From contig NZ_JAQGJT010000051.1 of the NCBI RefSeq assembly GCF_028290495.1, forward strand, positions 1-55,575: a DNA stretch of 55,575 nucleotides. Direction: 5' to 3'. A model generated the notes under the pieces. It was not told where the DNA came from, did no database searches, and saw only the letters and a program-made list of their open reading frames with translations. Positions within the stretch are counted from its first letter, which is position 1. Each line of letters opens with the position of its first letter. Below are positions 1-7,770 of the stretch, piece by piece. The position numbers and the translations under genes were made by a program. Source of the DNA: Tardiphaga sp. Lineage in GTDB: Bacteria > Pseudomonadota > Alphaproteobacteria > Rhizobiales > Xanthobacteraceae.

Positions 1-2213
1 AACAGCACCTGCGCGCCATTGGCGAAGTCACCGAACTGCGCTTCCCAGATGGTCAGCGCATTCGGCTCGGCCAGCGAATAGCCGTACTCGAATCCGAGCA
101 CCGCTTCTTCCGACAGCAGCGAGTTGATGACTTCGTAATGGCCCTGGTTACCGCCGAGGTGGTTGAACGGCGTGTAGCGACTCTCGTCTTCCTGGTCGAA
201 CAGCACCGAATGGCGCTGCGAGAAGGTGCCGCGTTCGCTGTCCTGGCCGGACAGGCGGACATGGTGGCCCTCTTCCATCAGGGTGCAGAACGCCAAGGCT
301 TCGCCGGTCGCCCAGTCGATGCCGATGCCGCTGTCGATCGCCTTGGCGCGGGTGTCGAGATAGCGCTGCACGGTGCGATGAACCCGGAAGCCATCGGGCA
401 CCTTGGTGATCTTGCTGCCGATCTCGCGCAGCTTCTTGACATCGACGCCGGTGATGCCGCGGCGCGGATCCTCTTCCTGGTCGGCGGACTTGAAGCCCGC
501 CCACTTGCCGTCGAGCCAGTCGGCCTTGTTCGGCTTGTAGCCGGCACCGGCTTCCAGCTCGGCATCGAGCCGTGTACGCCAGTCGGCCTTGGCCTTGTCG
601 ATCTCGCCTTCGGTCATGACACCGTCGGCGATCAGGCGCTTGGCATAGAGGTCCAGCGTCGAAAGATGCGCGCCGATCTTCTTGTACATCACCGGCTGGG
701 TGAACGCCGGCTCGTCGCCTTCGTTGTGGCCGTGGCGCCGATAGCAGAACATGTCGATGACGACAGGCTTGTGGAACTTCTGCCGGAACTCGATGGCGAT
801 CTTGGCCGCGAACACCACGGCTTCCGGATCGTCGCCGTTGACGTGGAAAATCGGCGCGTCGATCATCTTCGCGACGTCGGACGGATAGGGCGACGAACGC
901 GAATAACGCGGATAGGTGGTGAAGCCGATCTGGTTGTTGACGATGAAGTGGATCGAACCGCCGGTGCGATATCCCTTCAGGTCGGACAACGCGAAGCATT
1001 CCGCGACCACGCCCTGGCCGGCGAACGCCGCGTCGCCATGCATCAGCAGCGGCAGCACGGAAATACGGTCATCCGGCGGATCGCCGTTCTGATCCTGCTT
1101 GGCGCGGACCTTGCCGAGCACCACGGGATCGACGATCTCGAGATGCGACGGGTTGGCGGTCAGCGACAGATGGATCTTGTTGTTGTCGAACTCGCGGTCC
1201 GACGAAGCACCGAGATGATACTTGACGTCGCCGGAGCCTTCGACTTCGTCGGGATTGGCGGAGCCGCCCTTGAATTCATGAAACAGCGCGCGGTGCGGCT
1301 TGCCCATCACCTGGGTCAGCACGTTGAGGCGGCCACGATGCGGCATGCCGACCACGATGTCGCGGACGCCGAGACTGCCGCCGCGCTTGATGATCTGCTC
1401 CAGCGCCGGAATCAGCGATTCGCCGCCGTCGAGACCGAACCGCTTGGTGCCGGTGAACTTGACGTCGCAGAATTTCTCGAAGCCGTCGGCCTCGACAAGC
1501 TTCATCAGGATGGCGCGACGGCCCTCGGGGGTGAAGCTGATTTCCTTGTCCGGCCCTTCGATGCGTTCCTGGATCCAGGCCTTCTGCGCCCGGTTCGAGA
1601 TGTGCATGAATTCGACGCCGAGCGTCTGGCAGTAGGTGCGCTGGCAGATCGCGACGATCTCGCGCAGCGTGCCGTATTCGAGGCCGAGGACGTGGTCGAG
1701 GAAGATGCGGCGGTCGTAATCGGCATCGGTGAAGCCATAGGAGCGCGGATCGAGCTCCTCATGGTCCTTCTGGCCCTCGATGCCGAGCGGATCGAGGTTG
1801 GCGTGGAAATGGCCGCGCATCCGGAAAGCGCGGATCAGCATCAGGGCGCGCACCGAATCGCGGGTCGCCTGGTTGATGTCGCCGGTCGCGGGTTCGGCGC
1901 CGGGCTTCGCAGCCTTGGCGGCGAGCTTGGCGCCGACGGCCTTTTCGACCTGCGCCCAATTGCCGTCCATCGCGGAAGTGAGATCGTCGTTCGGAAGTAC
2001 CGGCCAGTTGGCCTTCTCCCAGGACGGGCCCTCGGCGTTCTTCTGAACGTCAGACGGCGAGTCCTTCAGGCTCTTGAAGAACTCCTGCCACTCGGCGTCG
2101 ACCGAGGAGGGGTCCTTCTCGTAACGAGCATAGAGTTCGTCAATGTAAGTGGCATTTGCGCCCTGCAAAAACGAAGAAAGGGCAAAAGCGGCATTCGCGT
2201 CCTGGCGAGACAT
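1..2213 (-). CDS. sucA: 2-oxoglutarate dehydrogenase E1 component, 3' end cut by window
   Basis: This is the thiamine-diphosphate-dependent E1 subunit of the 2-oxoglutarate dehydrogenase complex (TCA cycle, cytoplasm). It decarboxylates 2-oxoglutarate and hands the succinyl group to E2 lipoyl. About 737 codons are visible; the C-terminus lies beyond base 1. The protein starts MSRQDANAAFALSSFLQGAN, a typical rhizobial SucA N-terminus. The block GMPHRGRLNVL is near residue 288, and HGDAAFAGQGVV, part of the ThDP/Mg site, is near residue 390. In relatives sucA follows sucCD closely. Here 7.6 kb separates it from sucD, so it needs its own promoter, presumably in the AT-rich 2214-2387 stretch. The E2 and E3 genes should lie to the left. 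Confidence 0.97.
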   Translation of the reverse strand, partial: MSRQDANAAFALSSFLQGANATYIDELYARYEKDPSSVDAEWQEFFKSLKDSPSDVQKNAEGPSWEKANWPVLPNDDLTSAMDGNWAQVEKAVGAKLAAKAAKPGAEPATGDINQATRDSVRALMLIRAFRMRGHFHANLDPLGIEGQKDHEELDPRSYGFTDADYDRRIFLDHVLGLEYGTLREIVAICQRTYCQTLGVEFMHISNRAQKAWIQERIEGPDKEISFTPEGRRAILMKLVEADGFEKFCDVKFTGTKRFGLDGGESLIPALEQIIKRGGSLGVRDIVVGMPHRGRLNVLTQVMGKPHRALFHEFKGGSANPDEVEGSGDVKYHLGASSDREFDNNKIHLSLTANPSHLEIVDPVVLGKVRAKQDQNGDPPDDRISVLPLLMHGDAAFAGQGVVAECFALSDLKGYRTGGSIHFIVNNQIGFTTYPRYSRSSPYPSDVAKMIDAPIFHVNGDDPEAVVFAAKIAIEFRQKFHKPVVIDMFCYRRHGHNEGDEPAFTQPVMYKKIGAHLSTLDLYAKRLIADGVMTEGEIDKAKADWRTRLDAELEAGAGYKPNKADWLDGKWAGFKSADQEEDPRRGITGVDVKKLREIGSKITKVPDGFRVHRTVQRYLDTRAKAIDSGIGIDWATGEALAFCTLMEEGHHVRLSGQDSERGTFSQRHSVLFDQEDESRYTPFNHLGGNQGHYEVINSLLSEEAVLGFEYGYSLAEPNALTIWEAQFGDFANGAQVL

Positions 2214-2387
2214 GATTGCTTCCTGATTTTTAGTGTCGCGCGGAAAGATATGGCGAGAGCCGATCCGACTGCCGGAACGGCCTGAATAGCGCGGACCTTC
2301 TACCCTATTTAGTCTAAAGTTGCGCCCTGAAAAGTGCGAAGAATTGAATATCTCATCAACTCTTTGTACGATGAGTTTAACGGAGTT

Positions 2388-3071
2388 TTAATCGACGGCG
2401 CTGAGGCTTTCCCTGGCCAGTGCGGCGGCGTCGCCCTGCAGGGCGCTGCGGCGCGCACGCCTGGCAACCGCCCGCCCGCAGGCCTTATCCAGCAAGGCCT
2501 GCGCAGCCGTGCCGGCGGCATCCGCTACGGCTGGATCGCGCGTCACCATGGCAGCGACGATCGCGCCGTCCATCAGCAGGCCGATCTGGTGGGCGAGAAA
2601 GTCCGGTTTGGCGGCGCCCGCGGCGCGCGCCAGGCCCGCGATATGGCTCAGCACGAAGGATTTGTGCGCCATGGTGATGGCCCGCAAGCGGGTCTCGTCC
2701 TTCGGATGCTCGCCCACGGCATTGATGAAGACGCAGCCGTAATAGCCCTCTTCGCCGAACCATTTCTTCAGCACGGGAAAGATCGAATCGAGCTTTTCCC
2801 GCGGGGTTTTGCCGGTTTCGATGCCGGCAATGAACCAGCCGCGCCAGGTCCGGCCTTCGGCTTCGAGCACGGCTTCGACGAGTTCGCTCTTGGATTTGAA
2901 GATCTTGTAGAGGGTGGTTTTGGCAGTCCCGGCCTCGGAGACGATGGCGTCGATACCGGTGGAATTGATGCCGTTCTTGCAGAACAGTCGTGTCGCTGCG
3001 TCCATCAACCGGTCGCGCGGGGCTACCACGGCAACGTTGATCTCGGCGGCCTGCGGGATCGCATCGGTCAT
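2388..3071 (-). CDS. TetR/AcrR family transcriptional repressor
   Basis: A DNA-binding regulator of 227 residues. The N-terminal TetR helix-turn-helix spans about residues 20-66, with the diagnostic run AGTAKTTLYKIFKSKSELV. The remaining helical domain would bind an unknown ligand. The start fits the family because the HTH begins about 20 residues in. The gene is divergent from a truncated plus-strand reading frame at 3305. A perfect 18-bp palindrome at 3263-3280 sits in front of that frame and is the natural candidate operator. If so, the repressor has outlived its target, or it also controls genes elsewhere. The ligand and regulon cannot be told from the sequence. Confidence 0.9.
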   Translation of the reverse strand: MTDAIPQAAEINVAVVAPRDRLMDAATRLFCKNGINSTGIDAIVSEAGTAKTTLYKIFKSKSELVEAVLEAEGRTWRGWFIAGIETGKTPREKLDSIFPVLKKWFGEEGYYGCVFINAVGEHPKDETRLRAITMAHKSFVLSHIAGLARAAGAAKPDFLAHQIGLLMDGAIVAAMVTRDPAVADAAGTAAQALLDKACGRAVARRARRSALQGDAAALARESLSAVD

Positions 3072-3262
3072 GTCTTTTCATATGACACGCCGCGCCCGAA
3101 CCGCAAGCGATGATCGGATTCTGGCTGAGATTCGAGCGGTAAAGCCGTATTTTGGTGATATAAGTGGCGGTTTTCCAGAGGATTGATTTTCGAGCAGTCA
3201 CCTAACCCGTTCGTAACGCTCGCCTTTCCTCCGGGGGGTTCGCTGGCATGCTTCCTGCTAAG

Positions 3263-3280
3263 ATACAGAACGTTCTGTAT
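3263..3280. promoter_or_regulatory. perfect 18-bp palindrome, candidate TetR operator
   Basis: ATACAGAACGTTCTGTAT is identical to its own reverse complement over all 18 bases. It overlaps a possible -10 (TAAGAT, 3259-3264) and lies 25 bases before the ATG at 3305. It is 183 bases upstream of the divergent TetR start. Such length and symmetry next to a TetR gene are typical of its operator. Binding itself is inferred. Confidence 0.75.
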
Positions 3281-3304
3281 CCAGCCATCTACAGGGAGAA
3301 ACCC

Positions 3305-3451
3305 ATGACCGCTGTTGCCGCAAAGACCGTCCTGACCGGTTGCCTCGCACCGATCGACAAAGGCGGGCTCGACCAGCTGATTGCCAACGGCAAAGCCAAT
3401 TCCCAGCGCCAACATGAGGGCTGTTCGTTTCATGGCAGCACCGTCACGTAA
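3305..3451 (+). pseudogene. truncated 5' end of an OsmC-like gene, fused to foreign sequence
   Basis: A 48-codon frame begins MTAVAAKTVLTGCLAPIDKG after an AGGGAG ribosome site, so it has proper start signals behind the palindromic operator. Its first 32 residues resemble the N-terminus of OsmC-family peroxide/thiol proteins of Bradyrhizobium as I remember them; this family call is tentative. From about 3397 the sequence changes character and the frame stops at 3451. Read on the minus strand, 3433 to about 3386 starts MKRTALMLALGIGFAV, which looks like the signal peptide of a different, oppositely oriented gene. The simplest reading is a deletion that joined the 5' ends of two head-to-head genes. 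Neither fragment is likely to be functional. Confidence 0.5.
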
Positions 3452-3741
3452 TTCTGTCTATTCGCCATCGGCTGGACCGTGTACCTCGCCGCGCTGACCA
3501 TTAAGCTTCCAGCGATCCGACGCCGAGCCTGTGTCGGCTTCCCGGAGGCCGCCGTGCTCGGTCCAATGGTTATAGGAAATTCAACGCCTCGGGCCGATTA
3601 CGAGCAGCGACCACCCGGCAGGGGGGATGCACCAATCACTCCCGGTCGAGGGGGAGGCGTTCACAGATTTTCGCCAAAAATCCCGAGGGTGACGGTTGAC
3701 GAAGGAGGGCCTCCCTCATGCTGTGGCATGGGCTTTTGCCT
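3452..3741. other. intergenic decay region without a convincing gene
   Basis: No reading frame here has a ribosome site, family likeness or codon pattern that convinces. It lies between the truncated OsmC-like frame and the AraC relic and looks like leftover DNA from the deletions that shaped this island. Confidence 0.6.
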
Positions 3742-3853
3742 GGTCCTCCCGTGACGCCCGACGGCAGGCATGTCTCAGCGCAACGACCAGTGTCGGGGGG
3801 GGGGCGATCACAGTCCGAGCCCTTTCTCTCGAATGGAAGAAATGCGGTCGCCG
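3742..3853 (-). pseudogene. in-frame relic of an AraC-family regulator gene
   Basis: Bases 3745-3852 align without gaps to 5754-5861 of the intact AraC gene (constant offset 2,009). I count about 77 identities in 108 positions. Translated in the matching minus-strand frame, the relic contains TLVVALRHAC where the intact protein has TLLVALRHAC, and there is no stop inside the matched part. A TGA follows nine codons beyond the match. The parts encoding the first 70 residues and the whole C-terminal DNA-binding domain are gone. The run of ten G (3795-3804) has the same length as the matching stretch of the intact gene, so it is not a frameshift. It cannot make a working regulator. Confidence 0.8.
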
Positions 3854-3860
3854 GATAACA

Positions 3861-3900
3861 ATTGGCACCAAATGGCAAGACTGGTGATCTGCCTATGCTC
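3861..3900 (+). promoter_or_regulatory. AraC-type operator and promoter of the DUF1254 gene
   Basis: TGGCA at 3863-3867 is repeated at 3873-3877, start-to-start 10 bp, so both half-sites face the same side of the helix, as AraC proteins prefer. A CTATGC -10-like hexamer follows at 3893-3898, which would place the second half-site over the -35. The segment aligns without gaps to 6265-6304 upstream of the hdeA-like gene (offset 2,404), including GGCAAGAC and GAAATG just downstream. Control by the AraC protein at 5080-6081 is inferred. Confidence 0.6.
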
Positions 3901-3941
3901 GAAATGGCCCCCGCGTCGTTAGTCAGATTAAACGAAGAGGT

Positions 3942-4982
3942 ATGTCCATGTTCCGCTCGGTTGGGATCAGTCTCGCATTTGTTTCGGTTGCACTGACCGG
4001 TGGAGCATTTGCCCAGGCGCCAGGCGGCAAAATGCCGGTCACCGTTGACAATTTCGCCCGCGCTGAGACCGATCATTATCTCGCGGCGAATGCAAAGGCC
4101 GTAGGCGGGCTGGGCAAGTTCCAGCACTCCCGGGAGCCCGTATCGATCGATAAGCAAACGGTCATCCGCATGAACCGGGATACGCTGTATTCGTTTGCTG
4201 TGTTTGATCTTGCCGGCGGGCCGGTAACGCTCTCGCTGCCTGACACGGGCAAGCGCTATATGTCGATGATGGTCGTCGATCAGGATCACTACCTGCCGGT
4301 CGTCGCCTACGGCACCAAGGCGGTTACGCTGACGCAGAAATCGGTTGGCACTCGATATGCCTTTGTCGCTATCCGGACGCTGGTCAATCCCAATGATCCG
4401 AAGGATCTAGGCGAGGTTCACAAGCTTCAGGACGCCATCAAGGTCAGCCAGAAGGCAACAGGCAAGCTCGACCTTCCAAACTGGGATGAAGGGAGCCTGA
4501 CGGATGTCCGCAATGCGCTGCTCGGACTAGCAAAGTTCCAGACGTCGTTTCGCGGTTCATTTGGCGCCCGCGGCCAGGTCGATCCGATCCAGCACCTGAT
4601 CGGCACGGCCGCCGGGTGGGGCGGTATTCCGGATAAGGACGCCATCTACGTAAGCTTCACGCCTGCGAAGAACGACGGCAAGACGGTCTACACCTTCAAT
4701 ATGCCGAAGACCGTGCCGGTGAAGGAATTCTGGTCGGTCAGCGTGTACAACGCGAAGGGCTTCTTCGAGAAAAACGAATACAATGCCTATTCGATCAACG
4801 ACCTCACCGCGAAGAAGAATACCGACGGCTCGGTGACCGTCCAGTTCGGCGGCTGTGACGGCAAGATCCCGAACTGTCTTCCGGTCGTTGAAGGCTGGAA
4901 CTACACCGTCCGGCTTTATCGGCCGGAGCAACCCCTTGCCAGCGGCAAGTGGAAACTCCCGGAGGCTAAGCCCTTAAACTGA
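3942..4982 (+). CDS. secreted DUF1254/DUF1214 domain protein
   Basis: A 346-residue exported protein of unknown biochemical function. Residues 1-25 form a signal peptide ending AFA. The DUF1254 part follows (about 40-170; note the RMNRDTLYSFAVFDL run), then the DUF1214 part (about 220-346; VKEFWSVSVYNAKGFF, VRLYRPEQPL). These two domains normally occur together in one protein. Two cysteines (305 and 312) could form a disulfide. The start has an AAGAGG ribosome site seven bases upstream. The gene stands alone, with a dead AraC relic and a shared operator immediately upstream. That suggests it belongs to the same regulon as the hdeA-like cluster. Distant relatives are often annotated as outer-membrane or lipid-linked proteins; I do not assign a reaction. 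Confidence 0.9.
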   Translation: MSMFRSVGISLAFVSVALTGGAFAQAPGGKMPVTVDNFARAETDHYLAANAKAVGGLGKFQHSREPVSIDKQTVIRMNRDTLYSFAVFDLAGGPVTLSLPDTGKRYMSMMVVDQDHYLPVVAYGTKAVTLTQKSVGTRYAFVAIRTLVNPNDPKDLGEVHKLQDAIKVSQKATGKLDLPNWDEGSLTDVRNALLGLAKFQTSFRGSFGARGQVDPIQHLIGTAAGWGGIPDKDAIYVSFTPAKNDGKTVYTFNMPKTVPVKEFWSVSVYNAKGFFEKNEYNAYSINDLTAKKNTDGSVTVQFGGCDGKIPNCLPVVEGWNYTVRLYRPEQPLASGKWKLPEAKPLN

Positions 4983-5079
4983 GCCTCAAGCCGAAGGGCC
5001 GAGCGTATCCAAGCCCCACACCGTCATTCGCCGATTGGCGTGTCAGTGGTCGTGCAGAAATGCTCAAGGCGACACGCGC

Positions 5080-6081
5080 TTATCCCAGCCGCGATTGTTC
5101 GCGGAACTGTCGCGGCGCGACACCGGCAATTCGGCGGAAGGCGCGGCTGAAGTGTGCCGGATCCGTGTAGCCGGACGAAAATGCAATATCGATAATCCTG
5201 GAATCCGTGTCGCGCAGAAGCTTGCTCGCATTCTCATATCTGACGGTGTCGAGCAGATCTGAATAGCTCAGGCCGACATGCGCGAGTTTGCGCTGAAAGC
5301 TTCGTGTGCTGACGCCCGCCATTTCAGCGACCTCAGCAAGAGCCGGAATTCCGTCGTCCAGATAGGACGGCAGCATCAGTTTCACCAGCTCAACGATGTC
5401 ATAGCCGGACGGGCCATCTTCGTGAGCTTGCGGCGCAGGGCTCACGTCTTTCCGGCGGTTGGAGAGACTGAGGTGCGAGATCGGCAAGTCGATCCACGCG
5501 GCATGCTGGCCTGACAGGAACCGCACATTGGGCCACAAGGATTGCGTCGCCGGACGGGGCGTGTAGCGCGCTTCAAAGGCGATCGTCGCCGGCATCCAGT
5601 CCGGCCCAGCGAACTGCCGGACAATGTGTATGGAGAAAATGTTCTGGATCCATTGCAGGTGCTCCATATGCAGAAGCCCGTTAGTCCCGGCGAGCCTGGT
5701 GCAAATCCGCGCGTGATCGTCATCGTGCTCGATCCACATGCTCAGAATCGTATCCTCCCGCGGCGCCCATGCGCAGGCGTGCCGTAGCGCAACGAGCAAT
5801 GTCGGGGAGTGAGCGATCAGGGCCCGCGTTTTCTCGCGCATATGGGAGAAATGCAGCCGCTGGCTGGCCAGGAAGCCGAATTCTTCAATGCCCTGACTTC
5901 TGCGGGCGGTTTCCATGAAGCGGATTGCCGGCATCAGCGGGACGTAGAGATCGCTCTTGTCTACCAGAGACGACGGAAGCCGAAACTTGGCCAGAAGCGA
6001 ACTCGTCGGCGCACCGGTATCATCGAGAATCCCGACGAAAGGCAGAAGAAACTGGCAGCGCGTCAAAGGGATGTTAGCCAT
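5080..6081 (-). CDS. AraC family transcriptional regulator
   Basis: A 333-residue regulator. Its N-terminal two thirds match the arabinose-binding-like domain of the OruR/ArgR-type AraC group. The C-terminus carries two helix-turn-helix motifs: ALAEVAEMAGVSTRSFQRKL, then a second helix pair ending GVAPRQFREQ. The gene is divergent from the hdeA-like cluster at 6460. Between them, at 6267-6281, are TGGC half-sites spaced 10 bp that recur upstream of the DUF1254 gene. The likely role is ligand-dependent activation of both targets. The ligand is unknown; nothing here points to a sugar, and related regulators respond to small or lipophilic molecules. A fragment of a sister gene survives at 3742-3853. 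Confidence 0.92.
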   Translation of the reverse strand: MANIPLTRCQFLLPFVGILDDTGAPTSSLLAKFRLPSSLVDKSDLYVPLMPAIRFMETARRSQGIEEFGFLASQRLHFSHMREKTRALIAHSPTLLVALRHACAWAPREDTILSMWIEHDDDHARICTRLAGTNGLLHMEHLQWIQNIFSIHIVRQFAGPDWMPATIAFEARYTPRPATQSLWPNVRFLSGQHAAWIDLPISHLSLSNRRKDVSPAPQAHEDGPSGYDIVELVKLMLPSYLDDGIPALAEVAEMAGVSTRSFQRKLAHVGLSYSDLLDTVRYENASKLLRDTDSRIIDIAFSSGYTDPAHFSRAFRRIAGVAPRQFREQSRLG

Positions 6082-6459
6082 TGGGTCTCGTCACGATCAT
6101 CAGTAGGCCCTTGTCATCAGCCACAATTTCATTGGAATCGCTACTGGCGAGGCCGCAGAATTTCATCGTTCTATTGCCGGCATATGTCGATCTCGACTTG
6201 CAGCGGCCATCGCGGCGTGTGCGTCTCAACAAGAATTCACCTGCAATCGGCCTGATCGGTCGCGATTGGCGCGAAGTGGCAAGACGGCCGGCCTTCGTCT
6301 GCACGAAATGACCCGGACAGGGGTCGCCTGTCGATCGGAAGGCAACCGGGCCGGACGCAGGCGTCGGCTTCCCCGAAGAGTCCGCCCCACGGAACGTCGG
6401 CGCCGGCCCGGCTTTGCTTCCGCCTTCCCAATGAGCCCGACAAGTAAACTGGAACCACT
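6082..6459. promoter_or_regulatory. divergent control region between araC-type gene and hdeA-like gene
   Basis: This 378-base gap holds no credible gene. At 6265-6310 it contains the AraC-type site: TGGC at 6267 and TGGC at 6277, then AAGACGG. It aligns without gaps to 3861-3906 upstream of the DUF1254 gene. The -10 equivalent (6297-6302, GTCTGC) is weaker than in the left copy, which suggests stronger dependence on an activator. About 150 bases of leader precede the hdeA-like start. Confidence 0.55.
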
Positions 6460-6816
6460 ATGTTCAGAACACTGATCATCGCAGCGGTCGTTGGCGTCAC
6501 ATCGATGCAAGCGGCACGCGCGCAGACTGATCTCAGCGCCTATGCCGACGCCGATGGCTATTTAGACGTTCAGAAATTGACGTGCTCGCAGCTCACCAGC
6601 ACATGGCAGCAGGACGCGGACATGCTCACCACCTGGTATAGCGGGTGGTACGACGGCCTCGCGCGCAAGCACGTGATGAACATCAAGCACGCGCGCGAAG
6701 CCGAGCACGAGGTGATCGTGCACTGCAAGGCCCATCCGGACAAAACGGTGATCGAAGCGATCGGCGTTGTCTTCAAGGACATGCGGGCCAGACTCGGAAT
6801 CAAGATGAAGCCGTAA
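6460..6816 (+). CDS. HdeA/HdeB-like periplasmic protein
   Basis: A 118-residue exported protein. Residues 1-21 are a signal peptide ending ARA. The mature part has just two cysteines, 42 (KLTCSQL) and 89 (IVHCKAHP), spaced like the disulfide of HdeA/HdeB acid-stress chaperones, and a helical body. The size fits the family. HdeA proteins bind unfolded periplasmic proteins at low pH, but many alphaproteobacterial members are untested, so acid protection is only a family-based guess. It is the first gene of a plus-strand run that encodes envelope proteins. An AraC-type operator lies about 180 bases upstream. Confidence 0.8.
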   Translation: MFRTLIIAAVVGVTSMQAARAQTDLSAYADADGYLDVQKLTCSQLTSTWQQDADMLTTWYSGWYDGLARKHVMNIKHAREAEHEVIVHCKAHPDKTVIEAIGVVFKDMRARLGIKMKP

Positions 6817-6857
6817 ACACGAGCACGCCCCCGCGGAATGCCTGGGGGACAGCATCA

Positions 6858-7655
6858 ATGTCAGGAGACACAGTGCGCTATCTCGCTATCGGGTTGACGT
6901 CGGCATTACTGAACATGCCAGCTTGGGCGGCCGATCTCCCGCAACCTGTCCCACCGCGGGCGCCCGTCAACGCATCGGCGCCAAGCTTCTACGTGACCAG
7001 CTATATCTGGGCCAGCGCGATCGATGGACGGAGCGCGACGTTCCCGCCGCTGCCGGCCACGAACATCAATCTGGGCTTCCGCGATGTGCTCAAGGAGCTC
7101 GATGGCGCGATGATGCTTGCTGGAGAGATGCGTATCGATCGGTGGAGCTTTGTGGTCGATGGGCAATTTTCTCAGGTCACGGCCGGAGGCAACCTGCCTG
7201 GTCCGTTCTTCTCGTCGCTGAAAGTGCGCTCGCAAAGCACGACCATTCAAGCCTCGGCCCTCTACCGGGCTTACACGGATGCGAACGTGTCGCTGGATGT
7301 GGGAGGCGGCATCCGGTTCTGGAATCTGAACAACAGACTCGAAATCCAGCCTGGCCTCGCCAATCTTTACATCGATCATCGCCAAACTGAGATGTGGGTG
7401 GACCCTACTCTCGGTGCCCGGCTCGGACTGAAACTCGGTGGCCCATGGAGCCTGACACTCGCCGGCGACGTCGGCGGCTTCGGTGTCGGCTCACGCTTCT
7501 CGTGGCAGGCCCTGAGCACGGTCAACTATGCATGGAACGAGAACTGGACGTTGAAAGCCGGCTATCGCGGGCTGCATGTCGACTATCGCAACGACGGATT
7601 TCTGTACGAGGTGACCATGCATGGCCCCGCCATTGCAGCAACCTACCGGTTTTGA
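6858..7655 (+). CDS. outer-membrane beta-barrel protein
   Basis: A 265-residue protein with a signal peptide (about 1-24, ending PAWA). The mature part alternates polar and non-polar residues in short stretches typical of small barrels. Examples are WSFVVDGQFSQV, VSLDVGGGIRFWN, WSLTLAGDVGGFGV and WTLKAGYRGLHVDY. It ends in YRF, the terminal aromatic that the BAM machinery recognises. A second possible start is the GTG at 6873, which has a better spaced AGGAG (6863-6867) and still leaves a full signal peptide. The gene follows the hdeA-like gene by 41 bases. The barrel may be a small porin or an enzyme of the outer leaflet; I see no signature that decides. Confidence 0.75.
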   Translation: MSGDTVRYLAIGLTSALLNMPAWAADLPQPVPPRAPVNASAPSFYVTSYIWASAIDGRSATFPPLPATNINLGFRDVLKELDGAMMLAGEMRIDRWSFVVDGQFSQVTAGGNLPGPFFSSLKVRSQSTTIQASALYRAYTDANVSLDVGGGIRFWNLNNRLEIQPGLANLYIDHRQTEMWVDPTLGARLGLKLGGPWSLTLAGDVGGFGVGSRFSWQALSTVNYAWNENWTLKAGYRGLHVDYRNDGFLYEVTMHGPAIAATYRF

Positions 7656-7770
7656 TCGGCGGCGCTGACTCACCTTCGAAGTGGCGGCCCGGCCAGATGG
7701 TCGGATCTGCATTCAAGGAAACTCAGCCGCCTCATGATCCCGGCACTCTTGAAATGAATGGGGACTATCC

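Noticed and set aside
138..2285. A 715-codon open frame on the plus strand opposite sucA
   Set aside because: Its translation is a mirror of the sucA codon pattern with no family likeness; the minus strand encodes a complete, recognisable SucA.
3795..3804. Run of ten G as a frameshift site in the AraC relic
   Set aside because: The matching segment of the intact AraC gene has the same number of bases, so the frame is kept; a sequencing slip remains possible but is not needed.
3636..4289. A 217-codon minus-strand frame over the AraC relic and the DUF1254 start
   Set aside because: It is in a different frame from the AraC relic and antisense to a recognised gene.
5036..5051. A third AraC-type site (TGGCG...TGGTC) near the end of the araC-type gene
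   Set aside because: The spacing is 11 rather than 10 and the flanks do not align with the two good sites.
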